Assembly (NCBI GenBank): GCA_019914945.1 | Contig: CM034101.1 | Coordinates: 124,001 to 188,000, forward strand | Reading direction: 5' to 3' | Length of the DNA: 64,000 nucleotides | Source: Typha latifolia | Lineage: Eukaryota > Streptophyta > Magnoliopsida > Poales > Typhaceae | Part shown: positions 38,601-51,515 of the stretch, piece by piece | Layout: each line of letters opens with the position of its first letter | Position numbering within the stretch: the stretch's first letter is position 1 | Position numbers and translations under genes: made by a program | The notes under the pieces: model-generated | What the model was told of the DNA's origin: nothing | Databases searched by the model: none | Seen by the model: only the letters and a program-made list of their open reading frames with translations

Positions 38601-40151
38601 GTAGAATATAGCATACAATCATTTTTAAGAAATAACATAAACAAAGTAATTAAGCAACATGGATGAAACCTCTTGAGCTTAAAATATTGATGCCTCATCA
38701 AAAGACCAAATAGAATAATGAGTAACTCATATAGTAACATGCCATGAGGGAACAAAGCAGTAATAATTCACTAGAAATTTAACACATTGTATAGGTTAAA
38801 TGATCCTCCTAAGTCACTTCCAATGAATAGCAACTCATAATTCCTCAAAAGACTAATGTAATTCTTTTGAGAAATACAGCACACTCTGCAAGACTGCAAC
38901 ATATACAAGATTTAGGTAGTCTTCTAGAACCTAAGTAACCAACTTCCCTTTGCAAAAGGTTCTAGATTTACATATGCAATCAAGAAAACCAAATAACCAA
39001 ATCCACACAGTCCATATTATCTATACTGTGTAAAAATAATGGGGAAAAAACGATTTAGAGAAGATATACATGATTCAAATTTTCACAAGTAAAAATTTAG
39101 TTCAGAAAAAAGGAGAAAAAAGATGAAACACAGCAGCACTAGCATATGATAAATTCTACGAGTAATAAGGGGCAGGATACCAAGGAACAACCGAGCATTA
39201 TTTGTAGGCGACGTTAGCAGCTTACCATTGCAAAAGATTTCCTAGCACATGTAATGCAGTCTACCCCACCAGCATCGAGAAGTGCATAAGCATGAGCTGA
39301 CACTATACACCCACAGTGCACCCTCTGCAAAAGGATTCCTTGTTAGAAAATATACCACTAACAACTGCAGCCAGCAGCTCCGAACTAGATACATGACACC
39401 ATACACCATATCGAGGAAATGAGAGCAGCATGTTCACGTGAAGACATTAAATCTCTACTCTCACCTTCCCACAAGTCTCACAGTTCCTCCAACCAGCAGC
39501 ATCTGAGTGGAAGACCTCGCAGAAATTCCCCTGCTCAAAAGGAAAACTAGAAACAGAGACAACGAGGGAGCATCAAGAGCACGAAACATGGAACACAGAA
39601 AACAAATGCATGTGCTCATAGATTGACTCTTTACAAGTAAACCGCAATCACAATTCACGAACTATATATTAAACCTTTACAAGACTAAATAACCAACAAA
39701 TCTTACTTTTCCAGACGAGGAGACTCCAGAATCAAGCATTAATTACAAGATAACTTACGTGAACACTCGTAAACTGAGTAAATATCTCGAACTGAATCGT
39801 CGAACCAAAAATAGAAAGTGGATAAAAAGGGGTGCGTGCTTCCAGTGGGCCACGAGAACTGAAACCGAAAAAAAAAATTAAAAGGAACGAGAAAAATCAA
39901 ACGCCACGAGAAAATCCCGATCCGAGCAAGCAAGCCACTTATAGCCAGATTGGAACGTTTAAAAAAAAGAAGGAGAGAACGAATCAGAACACGTACTAGC
40001 AGCGGTCGCATAGGTCGGCGTACTCGCCGGAGCGGAGGCGCCAACCTCGCCGCCGAGGTCCTTCGGATTTAGGCTCCTTGCAGTGGGAGTTGAAGCAGAT
40101 CTTGGCCGCCGGAGGTGGTGGGGGAGGCACCACCGAGGTCGGCGACGTCAT
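29676..40151 (-). CDS. VAL: VAL/HSI2-type B3 transcriptional repressor with CW zinc finger and EAR motif, 12 exons, 904 aa
   Basis: Exons (minus): 40151-39997, 39546-39465, 39324-39226, 38332-37518, 37358-37262, 36415-36241, 35342-35266, 35087-34689, 33708-33659, 31876-31763, 31168-31101 and 30259-29676; 2715 nt, in phase throughout. Residues about 18-105 form the Cys-rich PHD-like domain ([34 protein letters not shown]). The B3 DNA-binding domain spans about 391-497 ([20 protein letters not shown], then [17 protein letters not shown]). The CW domain spans about 651-693 ([15 protein letters not shown]), and a Cys-rich patch (PGCTCIVC) starts near 761. An EAR motif of the DLNxxP type (DLNIQP) starts at 875. 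Known VAL proteins bind RY elements, recruit histone deacetylase and Polycomb complexes, and silence seed-maturation genes and FLC. Length fits rice homologs better than Arabidopsis VAL1/2 (about 790 aa). Confidence 0.96.
34191..34372. repeat. Perfect tandem duplication, 2 x 91 bp, in VAL intron
   Basis: Copy 1 is 34191-34281 and copy 2 is 34282-34372. I find no mismatch between them, so the event is recent or the copy is being conserved. It lies in the intron between the eighth and ninth coding exons. No coding potential. Confidence 0.95.
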
Positions 40152-41430
40152 CGAGACGACGCAGGAGGACTAGAACTCGCCTACAAACCCCTGGAGTAGA
40201 GATCTCAAGGTAGACGACGAAGGATTCGATCACGCGAGAGAGAGATTGGGGTTTTTTTAGGGGGGTTCGAGGGGTTGGAAGGGAATCGTGGGCGGGTGGA
40301 AATAATAAAAAGGAGGTGGCTTTTAAAGGAGAGAGGGGTATTTTGGGGTAAAAAAATTAACTTGGGACGCGAGAGTGGCCTTTGTCTTGGCGTCGTCGCC
40401 TCCTCGCCTTTGCGCCGCCCAATTTGCTTTGTTACCCCCCCTTGGCCCTTGAGGTGTGGTCACCCCTCCTTAGGTTACACCTAGTTTACGCTCGTCTCAC
40501 ACGGGTTACGTGCATTAAAAGCGTGGGAGTGTGATTGACGTACGTCGAACGACTCTGGTCCAATGATATCACGCCATCACACGACAGAGTGGATCCTGCG
40601 CAAGCGCAACATTGATTCTACCCTTCAATTTACTCAAATACATTTAAAATTGTACCAAATCAAGAGCTCCAAAGCATCCGGGTGTGTAATAATTTCCTGC
40701 AGTCGAAGCTACAACTTGTTGGACTGCATGTTGGTCTTGCTACACTCCCAAAAGGGGCTAGAACTAGTTGGACACGCTCCTTTGCTGCTTAAAGTTGCCA
40801 CAACTTTAAGTTAGCACAACTATTCAATTGTTTGAAAAGTACTTCTTATTTTATTATATACCAAATATAAAAAATTACAAGTGGCAAATCTGCACGCCAT
40901 AATTTCTTACATGTTGCAGATTGTGAAACTCACTTCAGAATTCATAAGTAATGGGATTTTTTTTTTGTTGTTGGACCTCACTATGTATTTGATTGTGTCT
41001 ATCTGTCTTATAAATAAATGTAAAAAAGAAGGAAACATTCAGTTTACTTTGATATATATATATATATAGACAATCATAAAATAGCATTATACGTCATTAA
41101 AGGGAGTGGACATTCATTTAATTAACTAATGATCATGCAAAGATCCTGCAAGAATCGAGGCAACGTGAACGCAGGAAGACTTCGCACGGAGTTTGGTAGA
41201 GGGAGCGCCGTCTCTCACTGGGAGGTGACCAGATCCTCGAGCTACCCTCGTTGTGTTCGTCCAACAGATACCGACAAATATATCCTGCGAGTTCCCTCAT
41301 ACAACTTGGTATGCGGGTTTCATCATGACCCGTTAACTATATATCGTTCCTTAACATCGACGGTTTAGATCTCATAGGAGCCATAGCCAATTTAATGGTA
41401 GAATTTTCGTCACACATGGAAACTGAGAAT

Positions 41431-41434
<4 letters not shown>

Positions 41435-41518
<84 letters not shown>
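41435..41518. repeat. Compound (CT)n(AT)n microsatellite
   Basis: About 64 bases of CT dinucleotide followed by about 20 bases of AT. An open frame on the minus strand across it encodes only alternating Arg-Glu and is an artefact. Confidence 0.95.
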
Positions 41519-42096
41519 GATTTACTCCTTTCACTCCATTTTTGTATCCCCCTCGTACTAAGATGAACAGACTAAGTATAACTATATAAATTTCGATTCA
41601 ATCCCTCCATGTATGTACTTTCTTTATTGTGATGCATAACCAGGGTACTCAGGAATTTTTAAAATATAATGAAAAAAAAGGGGGGATAGGATTGAAAATA
41701 GTGAAAAGACTATTTACACAGTAAGAATGGTGCAAAATACAAAGAACCTACTAAATGATAGAAAGGTATTCGAGATAATAAATGCACCTCATCTGCATGC
41801 TGCCAACGTCATGGGGGCACGTAGAACTCCACCCATCACGCCTTTCACACATTTTCGCACCGACCCGCTGTTGGTTCTCTAACATGATTTTATCCTTTCG
41901 GCTAATAAGTACGTGACACGTACCCTTGTATAGCGTCGAGTTCATTTTCTCACTCTTGAGTGGATCACCTCTAAGTACTAAGTTCTCTCGTCGATATGGT
42001 GGTCCCCGACCGTGTAGCGGTTAATGACGGCCATTGGATCATCAGTTACAAACCTACTAGTTTTGTTTGGTTTGAACGGCCCAGATCCCGAGTATA

Positions 42097-42124
42097 GGGG
42101 GGGGGGGGGGGGGTGGGGTGGGTG
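42097..42124 (+). repeat. Homopolymeric G tract with G-quadruplex potential
   Basis: Seventeen consecutive G, then TGGGGTGGGTG. This provides more than four G-runs in 28 bases on the plus strand. It is intergenic, and the exact length may be a sequencing or assembly artefact. Confidence 0.85.
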
Positions 42125-42726
42125 CTTTGGGCTGCTACTTCTCACGTGATTTAGACAAACGGACAAAAAGATCAGCTTAGACAATGGATAAGACCACAGG
42201 CTTTGGTAACGTACTGGGAGTCTGGGACGGATGGGTCTCATATATGTTTAAATGACTCGCGGAGGATGCCTGTCTGTGTGCATTAATGAGTTAGGAAGAA
42301 GTAAAAGAGTTACTTGTAGAGAATCTGGCGAGAGAGAGAGAAGCCCCCACACAGGCACGAAAACTTCCGTTACTCTCCTCACTATAAATTTTCAACGTTA
42401 ATTAATCTCTGAAGATTATCTCAATATATAAATGACTATGAGCCAAAACCCAGCTAGCTAGATAGAGAAAGGGCAAGTCCAGTTTCCACTTGCCATGCAT
42501 GCTGAAAAGAGAAAGCTCGATCATGAACACCAAAGCACTTGCTATGAATTTGGTCAAGCATCCCTGAGACTAGCTACCATAAAAAGTAAGCATCAACTTT
42601 GGTGTGGACCAATAATGAAGCCGTATATTTCTCTTAATTTCTGCTTTAATGATGTATATATGTATATACAGAATATCAAAGCTTGAATTAAGGAACTGCC
42701 ACACGAGCAGATGAAAGAGAAAAGAA

Positions 42727-43796
42727 TCATCTAGGAGAGAATATGGTAGCTAAACCCTGGTCCACTGTCATTTGAATGGGAGGGCCATAAGCCATCAGAT
42801 TCCCTTGCTGGTTGCCACCATGACATCCATCTCCTCTCGCAATCACCTCTCCATCCGAGTCAATGATACCGCCCTTGTTAGTACTCCCTACACGTTGACC
42901 TGGCTCCAAGCGAAAAGCTTTCACCTGTAAAATCATAGAGAAAGTTTTAGAGTTTGATGGTTTTCATGTAAGTACCAATACTTACACTTACACTTACACT
43001 TACACCCTGTTGGGTAGTCTAATATGATAACTAGCTGGCATAAAAATCATAGAATCAGCACATTGACGCTAAAATTGCCTGTTTTTCTGACTGTTGACAA
43101 AGACTAATTGTACGATCCAATTGATTTTACCTGTCTATATCTCCACTCTACTGAAAGTTTGCGATGCTTGTGACTCTTTAGGGCAAATGGTAGCAAATTA
43201 GTTGCAATCTGCCATACTGAATCCCCCACAGCATCTGCTTATGTGACATTTCTCCTCAACTTCACTGTCCAAACTCATAAAAGCATTGTTCTAACTTTGA
43301 TGCAGGAGATAGTTACACTCTTGGCGCATGTTTTATTTTCATCTGACAGTCTCTAACATTATGAAATTTGTACTCAGTTCTCAATTTCTGACAGATTTTC
43401 ATCCCATAAAATACAAAGTCATCTCTCCCTGAGACACCAATCATTTTATTAGGCTTCATCCTAACATAGTTTTTTGTAATGAATAACTTTTCTCACATGC
43501 TTCTCGTAATGCATATAACTATACCCTCAGTTTGACTTTGACATGACTTTCATGCATTTAGCAGCAAGTTATTCATTAGGAAATATTTGATTGGTTCACA
43601 CCTTCAAAGGGTCAAGAACGCTGGAGTTAAACCACAAGAAGAAGCTCAACTTACGATCTAATTCACAATGAAACTTTGGATACAACATGATTTGCTATCT
43701 TTTACTATGATTTGATTTTCCAATCTGGAAAAAGGAAACCTTCTTCAGTCAACTATACAGACTTAATACTGCGACATGCAAAATATACACATATAC

Positions 43797-43877
<81 letters not shown>

Positions 43878-46800
43878 ATCTATTTGAGCTTTATAAAGAT
43901 CCCAAGCCATTGCTACTGACCATTTTATTTTTGGGATAAAAAGCTGCAGGATAGCTATTAGATGGTCAGACTTCAGAGAAACAACTACGCACCTTGAGAT
44001 ATGTAACATATGGTGATTTGACATAGCTCCCATCGCTCATCTTTAGCATTAGAGATAAAAGTGCCAACTTTGGACATTCTCTGATTATGACTGCATCTAG
44101 GTAGCCATCTGAGAACTGTATCACAGTCATTAAGGATGTTATTGATGAGTAAGGAAATAAAAAGAAGTGAACATTCAAGGACTTTCCTGGATTAAATTTT
44201 TTGGTGCACACAGAAGTACAATCCAGGACATCCTATTTGCTTAATAGGATAAAGCAAATCAATCATCTTCATTCATTAATATAGTCATTGATAAAAAATG
44301 ATAATCCTGCACATATACATAGTTTATTTAAAAGTGGCCATCCTCTTTTGGTTAGGAACTAATCAAAATCCTCTCTTTGCATTCTATAACATTGAGTACT
44401 AATTCAGCATTGCTCAAATGAAGAAAGCCTTTTGTTGATTTGATGCAATATTAAAAGATGAATTTTGCATATCGATATAAAGAGAGAGGTGATCGGCAGT
44501 GGAAGACAGGTGAGAAACAAAGTAATAGGAAAGCTATTGCAACATAGAATAAAAATACCTTTGCTTCAGGTGCTAGCTTGGCATCTTCACTGACCCAAGG
44601 TACATTGTTGATCCACACAGAAATGAAGGGACCATCAAGAGATCTCCATGCTGAACCTTCAAATTCAATCAAAGGGCCTTGGTAAGCATGTGATTGAGCT
44701 TTTATATTATTTCCTCGACCTTCTTCAGAGAAGGCAGTTTTGCCGTTGGGGCTATCAACTTGCTTTATCGCTTCTCCATATTCTTCATATCCTGGTGCTG
44801 GCACAAACTGAACATGCCCACTATATTTTCGCAAGTTCATTATGCGGAGAAGAGACTGGAATTACATAAGAATATAAGCACGTTATATATCTGGGTGCAG
44901 CTTGTTATAAGTTGTCACTTCATTCATGTTACAACATAATTCAGAATTATTCCACTGTCCAAACAGTGTTCCCTTCATGTATGATACCTCTTCAAAATTC
45001 TAATCTATTCAATAAAAATTAAAAAATACAGCTGGTAATTTTCAGTAATCTTGATGAGAAAATTTTATCTGGGTTCTTTCTTAATCCATCAGAATTACAC
45101 AGAAAATACATGTCAAGAATGATGCGGTAAGGGTGGTTGAAGATACATGAATAAACACTTCTATTGTTGCCTCAGTTGTTAGTCCACCTGCATACTTGAC
45201 GATAACGTGCAAGTAATATCAAGGAATCCTATGTTAAAAGGCAAAGGGAAAAACTGACAAATATATAAAGGAATCCTTATAACAGATAAACATACATAAA
45301 AGTCCAGGCGAATACTTCCCATCCATCTATATCTCTCTGACTCAATATCAATATCAGCAACCAAACCTGCAGTTTGCAAATGGCCATCAAATATATAAGT
45401 AGATAAATTTTACATACTCTTAAAACTGAATGGTGAGTACACTAGTTCTAGATGATATCGTTCATATATATCATTTGGTTCAACTTTGCCCCTGCATGTA
45501 GTTGTCATACCCCAAGTAAGCATTAAGACACTGAAAAACTTTGTCTCTCCTTGGACAACAGAAGCAACATCGAGTGGCCGTCTGTGACCTGTATGCAGGA
45601 AAGAAATTGCTTTCTAAATATATATATTTCATCAGCATATAATAAACCAATTGACTCAACATTAACAATTTTCAGTTTTCACAAGTTGTCATTTAGAATA
45701 AACCAGAAATAGCTTAAAGAAGAAAAATATGACCTCTGAGAATTGAAAATGCAGCATTGGATACCGAGTAGATACTGTCAATTGAATCCAGAAGTGATTT
45801 TGCCATGCCATTTCCTGTACCTGCATTAGATATACTACATCAGCAACCAGTATGCCATATTATTTATACCAACAGCAGAAGGACTGCATTCCAGCAATAC
45901 AAGTTATGTGTAAATCAGCATTGTAATAAATTGAACGGCACAGTGATTAAAAAAAAAGCAAACTGAAACCATAATTAAATACTAACTGAAACATAAAATC
46001 AGGAATTTTACCAGAAAATACTGTTTTCAGAAGACAAGGCACATTCCATTTCCTTCATTGTTCTTGACAGAAATACAACATTTAACAGAATTAATGTTCT
46101 TTCAATGATTTAATTTAATGCCTTCCTATTAATCTTTACTTCAAGCAACTACAAATTTTCTCCCATTTATATGTCCTAACCTGTGTAACAAAGAATCATG
46201 CACTGAAGCTGCAATACTGTCAGTTGCTTCATCATTCAACCATGCTGCATGGACATCAGATCCCTCAGGAGATCAAACAAGTAAACCAAGATGCGATCAA
46301 GGTACTAGGAATTTAACTGAAACTTACAAGGTGGAAGAGTCTTAGTACTATCCAGAGTTACAAATCATCCTACCTTACATTTGGCAAGGAATTTATCCAT
46401 GAAAGATAACCAAAAGATGTACATCAAATTATTAAAATCAGTTTACATCAAGATACTTTTATGCATCACAAACAAAAATATTAAACTTCTTTTTTCTGAT
46501 ACAAGAATTAAACGAACTTTTGAAGGGTCTCCTCAAATGTGGTGAACTAAGAAGGCAAAATCAGGTCTATCTAGGAATGGAAATGAATCAGCTATAAGCC
46601 ACATAAGTCACTAATCATAAGTTCATAACTAACTGCACTAGTAAATGCATTGATTTCATGAATTTGGGTAGCAGAACAACTTGAAGTGTTCAGCTTTTCA
46701 TTTATACTGGACCAAGATTAGGTAGCATCAAATATAAAGATACGAGGAAATTAACTCTTGAACTTAAGACAAAAAATGGAAGGTCCAAATGAAAAGGTTC

Positions 46801-47810
46801 TGGATGGTTTTAACCTGAATTGTATACACAGGACCTCAAATTACTATGAGCAACCAAAGTGCAATGGCTCAATATTTGTGGCAAATATTTTAACCATAAG
46901 TTCTTGTTTACAAGTAACTTAAAGTGTAATCATCCAACAGTGCACTAGACTAAAAGAGTAGAATAGCATATTAACAGCTTATAAATATTTCATACCAGCT
47001 GGAATAATCCCTAGTGGCACTTTTATTGCTGTGACCCAATCTCCTCTTCGCAGTAAACCATTAACTACCTATAGGGTAATTGTCGCAAAAGTAAATTACA
47101 GAGGAAAAGGACAGGCAAAAAATTAATCTAAACCACAGAATTATATGCACATGACTAATGACAAGCATAGATGCTCATGATTCTCAATGAGCCAAACAAC
47201 TGAGCAATGACGCTCAAGTCCTACCCCTTAGTATAAAGTTTGAACTTATCTGGTGTTCAAAGATCCAGTCAAGCTTGAGCTGGCTGAGCACTAGATACTC
47301 GTGAACGGGCGGAATTGCAACTCCATGGAGATATATATAATATTGAGTACTTTTAATATCAGCAAGTTGCAGAACAAATTTAATCAATTGATGCTGTCTC
47401 TTTCTTCGCTAGTATTTGGCAGCCTTCTAAATACAGGCCATGTAGTTTCTCTTTTATTTATTTATACTCAGGAAATATTTTATCAAATGAAGGTCCATAT
47501 AAGATATTAATTAAGGAGCATTCAATAGTTCTTTTTTTTTCTATTCTAACAAAGTCAACTTCCACAATCCATCCAAACAGACCCCAAAACATCGCAAGCT
47601 TTCACTGCATGTTGTGAATATGCATTATAAACTACTAACCTCCACGAGAATACCATCACCACTGATGCACACTATCCCGTCATACTTTATAACATCCATT
47701 GAATAGGCAATTTCTTGAGCATGCAACTGATACTCTGTTTCTGAAAGAAGGTTCAATATAAAGAACATCAATCTCTCTTTTAATTTTTCTTTTTTCCACA
47801 ACAAAGTTAG

Positions 47811-47868
<58 letters not shown>

Positions 47869-48940
47869 GTTGGGAGCTCACCAACCTTGTACGGTAAAGA
47901 GTACACCCGCAGCTTCCAGGAGGGGCTTGATTTCAGTTTCGAAAATCTTACGTGCACACCTCTTACCACCAAATGGGTTTACAATAATAAATAATCGTTT
48001 TGGGCGATCTGTGATGGAAGAAGAGATAAATTATTCTTATCTCATAATGGGATGGTTGGAAAAGAATGAATTGTTACTTCAATCACCTAAATAAGCCACA
48101 ACATGAAGAAGGAATATCTTTCTTATTTAGGATTACAGGATCATAGTAGCTCAAAAAGAAACGAAGAATCATATGATTCTTCTGTAATTGCAAAAGAAAG
48201 CATGATTTCTGAGTTCTGCTTCAAGATTAATAAAAATGTTTGAAACATCTTAAGAAGAGAATAAGTAGTGCGATTAGCAAGTATTTACACCACAAAATTA
48301 ACCAAAGAGACAGGCTAATCTCCAAAGAACATCATAAAGGACATATGTAAATAAAATAGGAGACGCCTTGACTAATCCAGTATATACCAAATTCACTTTC
48401 TCTGCATAAGCAATGTTCATATACCAAAAGATTTCAAAACAACCAATATAAACAAGAATAAATTATGAAAATCAATTAATTTTGAAGGGTTCTCTTTCGC
48501 AAAGAGAAAATTGATCTTTCCTACCTGTCGTTATCAGATTTGTCCAACATGGGAAAACAAAAAAAAAACTTTTCTTTTGAACACCAAACACGTGAAATAT
48601 AAATACCTAGAAAATTGATGCAATCTTTCAATCTCTCGCTCCACCGAATTGCCGAATCCTCCGTGCTCATCTCGAATACGTAATCCTTCCTCACGCTCTT
48701 CCCTCCTCCACCCCCTCCGCCGCATGAGACACCCTTGGTGTCCACTTGAAACGCCTTAACGGTTAATCTCCTTCCTTCCACCTCGATCCCCAACACCTCG
48801 GGCTCCAACGCCAAGCACCGCACTCCATCCTCGCCACGCCACCTCAACTCGCCGTCCGCCGCCAAACTCGCCTCCGCCGGTGACCCGTTAACACGAACCA
48901 TTTCCGTCAGGCTTAGGCTCTGCGTCTCGTCTTTCTCCAT
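42727..48940 (-). CDS. SPHK: Sphingosine kinase (lipid kinase, DAGK catalytic fold), 10 exons, 494 aa
   Basis: Exons (minus): 48940-48607, 48008-47886, 47740-47640, 47068-46996, 45820-45734, 45588-45511, 45366-45296, 44855-44559, 44115-43993 and 42924-42727; 1485 nt, in phase. An N-terminal region of about 112 residues precedes the diacylglycerol-kinase-type catalytic domain. Nucleotide-binding VNPFGGKR lies at 121-128, the SGDG catalytic motif at 179-182 and GTGNGMA from 211. Further family motifs are RRPLDVASV, ESERYRWMGSIRLDFY, SDGYLDAVIIRECPKLALL and a C-terminal KAFRLEPG. The enzyme phosphorylates sphingosine and phytosphingosine with ATP to give signalling long-chain-base phosphates; in plants this feeds guard-cell ABA responses. 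Length matches Arabidopsis SPHK1 (about 485 aa). The true start is the ATG at 48940. No key residue is missing. Confidence 0.95.
42979..43006. repeat. CTTACA hexamer repeat in SPHK intron
   Basis: About four tandem copies of CTTACA near the start of the last intron of the sphingosine kinase gene. Confidence 0.8.
43802..43876. repeat. Compound (GT)n(GA)n microsatellite in SPHK intron
   Basis: About 13 GT units followed by about 24 GA units in the last intron of the sphingosine kinase gene. Open frames on both strands across it are repeat artefacts. Confidence 0.95.
47817..47866. repeat. (AG)25 microsatellite in the short SPHK intron 2
   Basis: The run occupies about a third of a 145-base intron (47741-47885). 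On the transcribed strand it is a CT tract starting about 20 bases after the donor. Confidence 0.95.
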
Positions 48941-51515
48941 TCCCAAATAGCTGCGAGATCGGGGGAGAGCTCAAAGTTTAAATAACGGAACGAAGCGAAG
49001 GAGGTGAGGAAAGGCCAAAAGGCAAGAGAGAGAGGGTATTTTAACTTGTCCAGTTGCGCGCATATAAATTTTGTGTGGGACAACCTGTGCGTGTAAGCTG
49101 GATGACTGTTGGATGGCGACGTGGACGGTGGATACACTACCCGCATAGAAGCATAGTTGATCATTCATTATAAGTAATTCCATGTTTTATTTTAGTGTAG
49201 CTTTCAAGCAACGCAAGATTCTTAATTAGAGAGAAGCGATAATTTGATAGTATTAAGCACTTGATTCTTTTCTCCTCTTTTATAACTGAGAATTATGATA
49301 AATTTTTCAACAAGAGGACTCCGATTACAACAAGCCCCGCCTACCTCCGTGAGAACTTTTCTAGGAAGAGCTCTTCCACTTGGGTTGGGTCCACCAACTC
49401 TTGCTTGGTAAATGGTAAGGCATCTCTATAGTACTGGGAATTATGGGTCCATTCCTTAAAGTCTTCAACTCTATTTTCTTTTTCTTTTGCCATTCAATGT
49501 ACTTTGTTTGCACCAATGACGCGACTCTGCTAATTAATAAACTTATTGTACACATTACTATGATGTAGGAACTTTTTAAGACCACGAAAGAGACGAAGTC
49601 GTCTGGAACATATATGCCGTCACACGCATTCAAAAGTATTGAACCAAGGAATAAGGATAAACTCATTGTTGTATGCCTCTTCTTTTTTTTCTTTTTTTTT
49701 TTTAAATATATATATATATTTATGCTGCTATACTGAATTCGGCACTTCCTAAATAGTAGGGAAAATTGGAGACTCTAGATAAATCCTTTCTAGTAAGAAA
49801 GTCTTTGTTTAATCTTGGAAAATATTGAAAAGATTAAACAGTTCCTAGCTGAGTGGGCCCAGAAAAAAGAAAAGAATTTCTATGCAACAGGAGGTAGAAG
49901 ATATGGAGATATGCTGAGGTCGACCGTGACGTATAAAAAGGATCAAAACAGCCATTATGTCCTCCTCGAGGTGTCCCACTACTCTTGATTGGATCGTTAT
50001 CTTATTCATCCAGTACAAACGGATCTAACAAAGGTCGCAGAACGCCTGCAGCATAAACTCACATTAAAGTGATCGAGCAATTTACTATTTGTAAATTAAA
50101 GCTTGAAAAAAGAAAAAGTAAAGGGAGTTAACTTCGCCTAGATATTTCTAATCGGACGGACTGGGCCGGATTCGGGCCGGGCTAAAATAGTCTAGCCCAT
50201 TATTAATCAATCACTCCGTCCAACCCATATTTTAGCTATTTTTAGAATTTTTTTAACTATTAGCTTATTTTTAAAAAAAATATTTATAGTCTTCCATTTA
50301 AAAAATAATTAAAAATATATTAAAATTTTTTAAATGTGTGCTTAAAATAATGCAAAACTGTACAAAAATTTTACTGCAGCAATGGTAGATTACTGTAGCA
50401 TACACCCTGAATTGTCCTTTTCCCATCCTTTTAAAAAAAAACATGGAGTTTTTTGATGAGACTAGACTTTTTGTTTGTATCAAAATAAATTATTATTTAA
50501 ATTTATTAACAAATAATTGTTGAAAGATTAAAATAATAAAAAATTATATACATAAAATGTTGATGAGTTCAATATTTTAGAACCAGATAAAAAAAAACTA
50601 AATTAATATTTTTATTTAAAAAAATATTAATTAATTTAACGTTTTTATTAAAACTACAATAAATCAGCCTTATTTGATAATAAATTTGAGGAGGAATATA
50701 TTTTAATAAAAGTTAAAAAAGACTAGTCGGTAGAAAACTTGAAAACAAAGGGGGTTATTCTTACGTTAATCCAAAAGAAATTCAGGGCCCAGGAGAATCA
50801 ACCATCATATGTTGGGCTGGTCTTTCTTTTTGGCAAAACTGCCGTGTTTTAGACAACATTGAAACCATCACCTGTGTGACCAAACAGTTGGGCTAGTTTT
50901 GGACTCAGATATCTTCTACAAGAATCGATCAGTTAAAAAATAAATAGATAATTTTTATTTATTTTTTAATATAAAAAAACAGCAACACAAGGCAGGTGCA
51001 GCAATCAGAAACTCTGAAGACAGATTCTCTTGACGGACCAGCTCAGGAGCTCAAGTCATAATTAGCCTGATCTAATGTAGGAGACAAATAATGACAAGAA
51101 TGAAGGGTTCTGTAATGTTAACTAATCCATGCAAGTGAGTACATATCCATCTGTAGTGCACTTTCAAATTAATAACAAATTACAAGTTAATAACAAATAG
51201 TTAATCTCCTAATGGCTACATCTCACTCAATTAAAGCATCTCAACAAAATAAGAGAGCCAAGTAACATCGTTGGCCATAAACGACTCCTTTCTATTAGCA
51301 TTTCTTTTCTATTAGCACTTCCTTGGTCAGATGGCTAATCCAGAGTCATCTGGGTGTCTTAACACTCTTAACTACCAATCCAATAACTGGACCAGAGAAA
51401 AACAAGTCAACCTGACAATGGGTTCAAAGCAGACCATTATTTATAGCATATGCAAGAGAAAGCCACATTGTTCATCTAGTGAAGGTAGTCAGACAGAGGT
51501 AAAGATATGCTCACC
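48941..51515. other. Intergenic region upstream of SPHK
   Basis: Contains the sphingosine kinase leader and promoter (to about 49100) and about 2.4 kb of AT-rich DNA with poly(T) and (AT) tracts. Open frames here have no domain. A GC-rich word near 50155 (GGGCCGGATTCGGGCCGGGC) stands out from its surroundings but I cannot assign it. Confidence 0.5.

Larger units (their letters stand above)
40152..42726. other. Intergenic region between the VAL promoter and the sphingosine kinase 3' end
   Basis: The first 200 bases carry the GC-rich VAL leader and promoter. The rest is AT-rich with a CT/AT compound microsatellite (41435-41518) and a 17-base G tract (42097-42113). Several open frames (40275-40484, 40563-40814, 41129-41368, 41978-42241) have no domain. 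I see no gene. Confidence 0.55.

Noticed and set aside
39750..39775. A possible 7- or 15-base micro-exon (TTTACGAGTGTTCAC) between VAL exons 1 and 2
   Set aside because: Joining exon 1 directly to an acceptor at 39547/39546 gives [13 protein letters not shown], in phase and with the same spacing as known VAL proteins, so no micro-exon is needed.
41337..41534. Minus-strand frame of Arg-Glu repeats
   Set aside because: Translation of the CT/GA microsatellite only.
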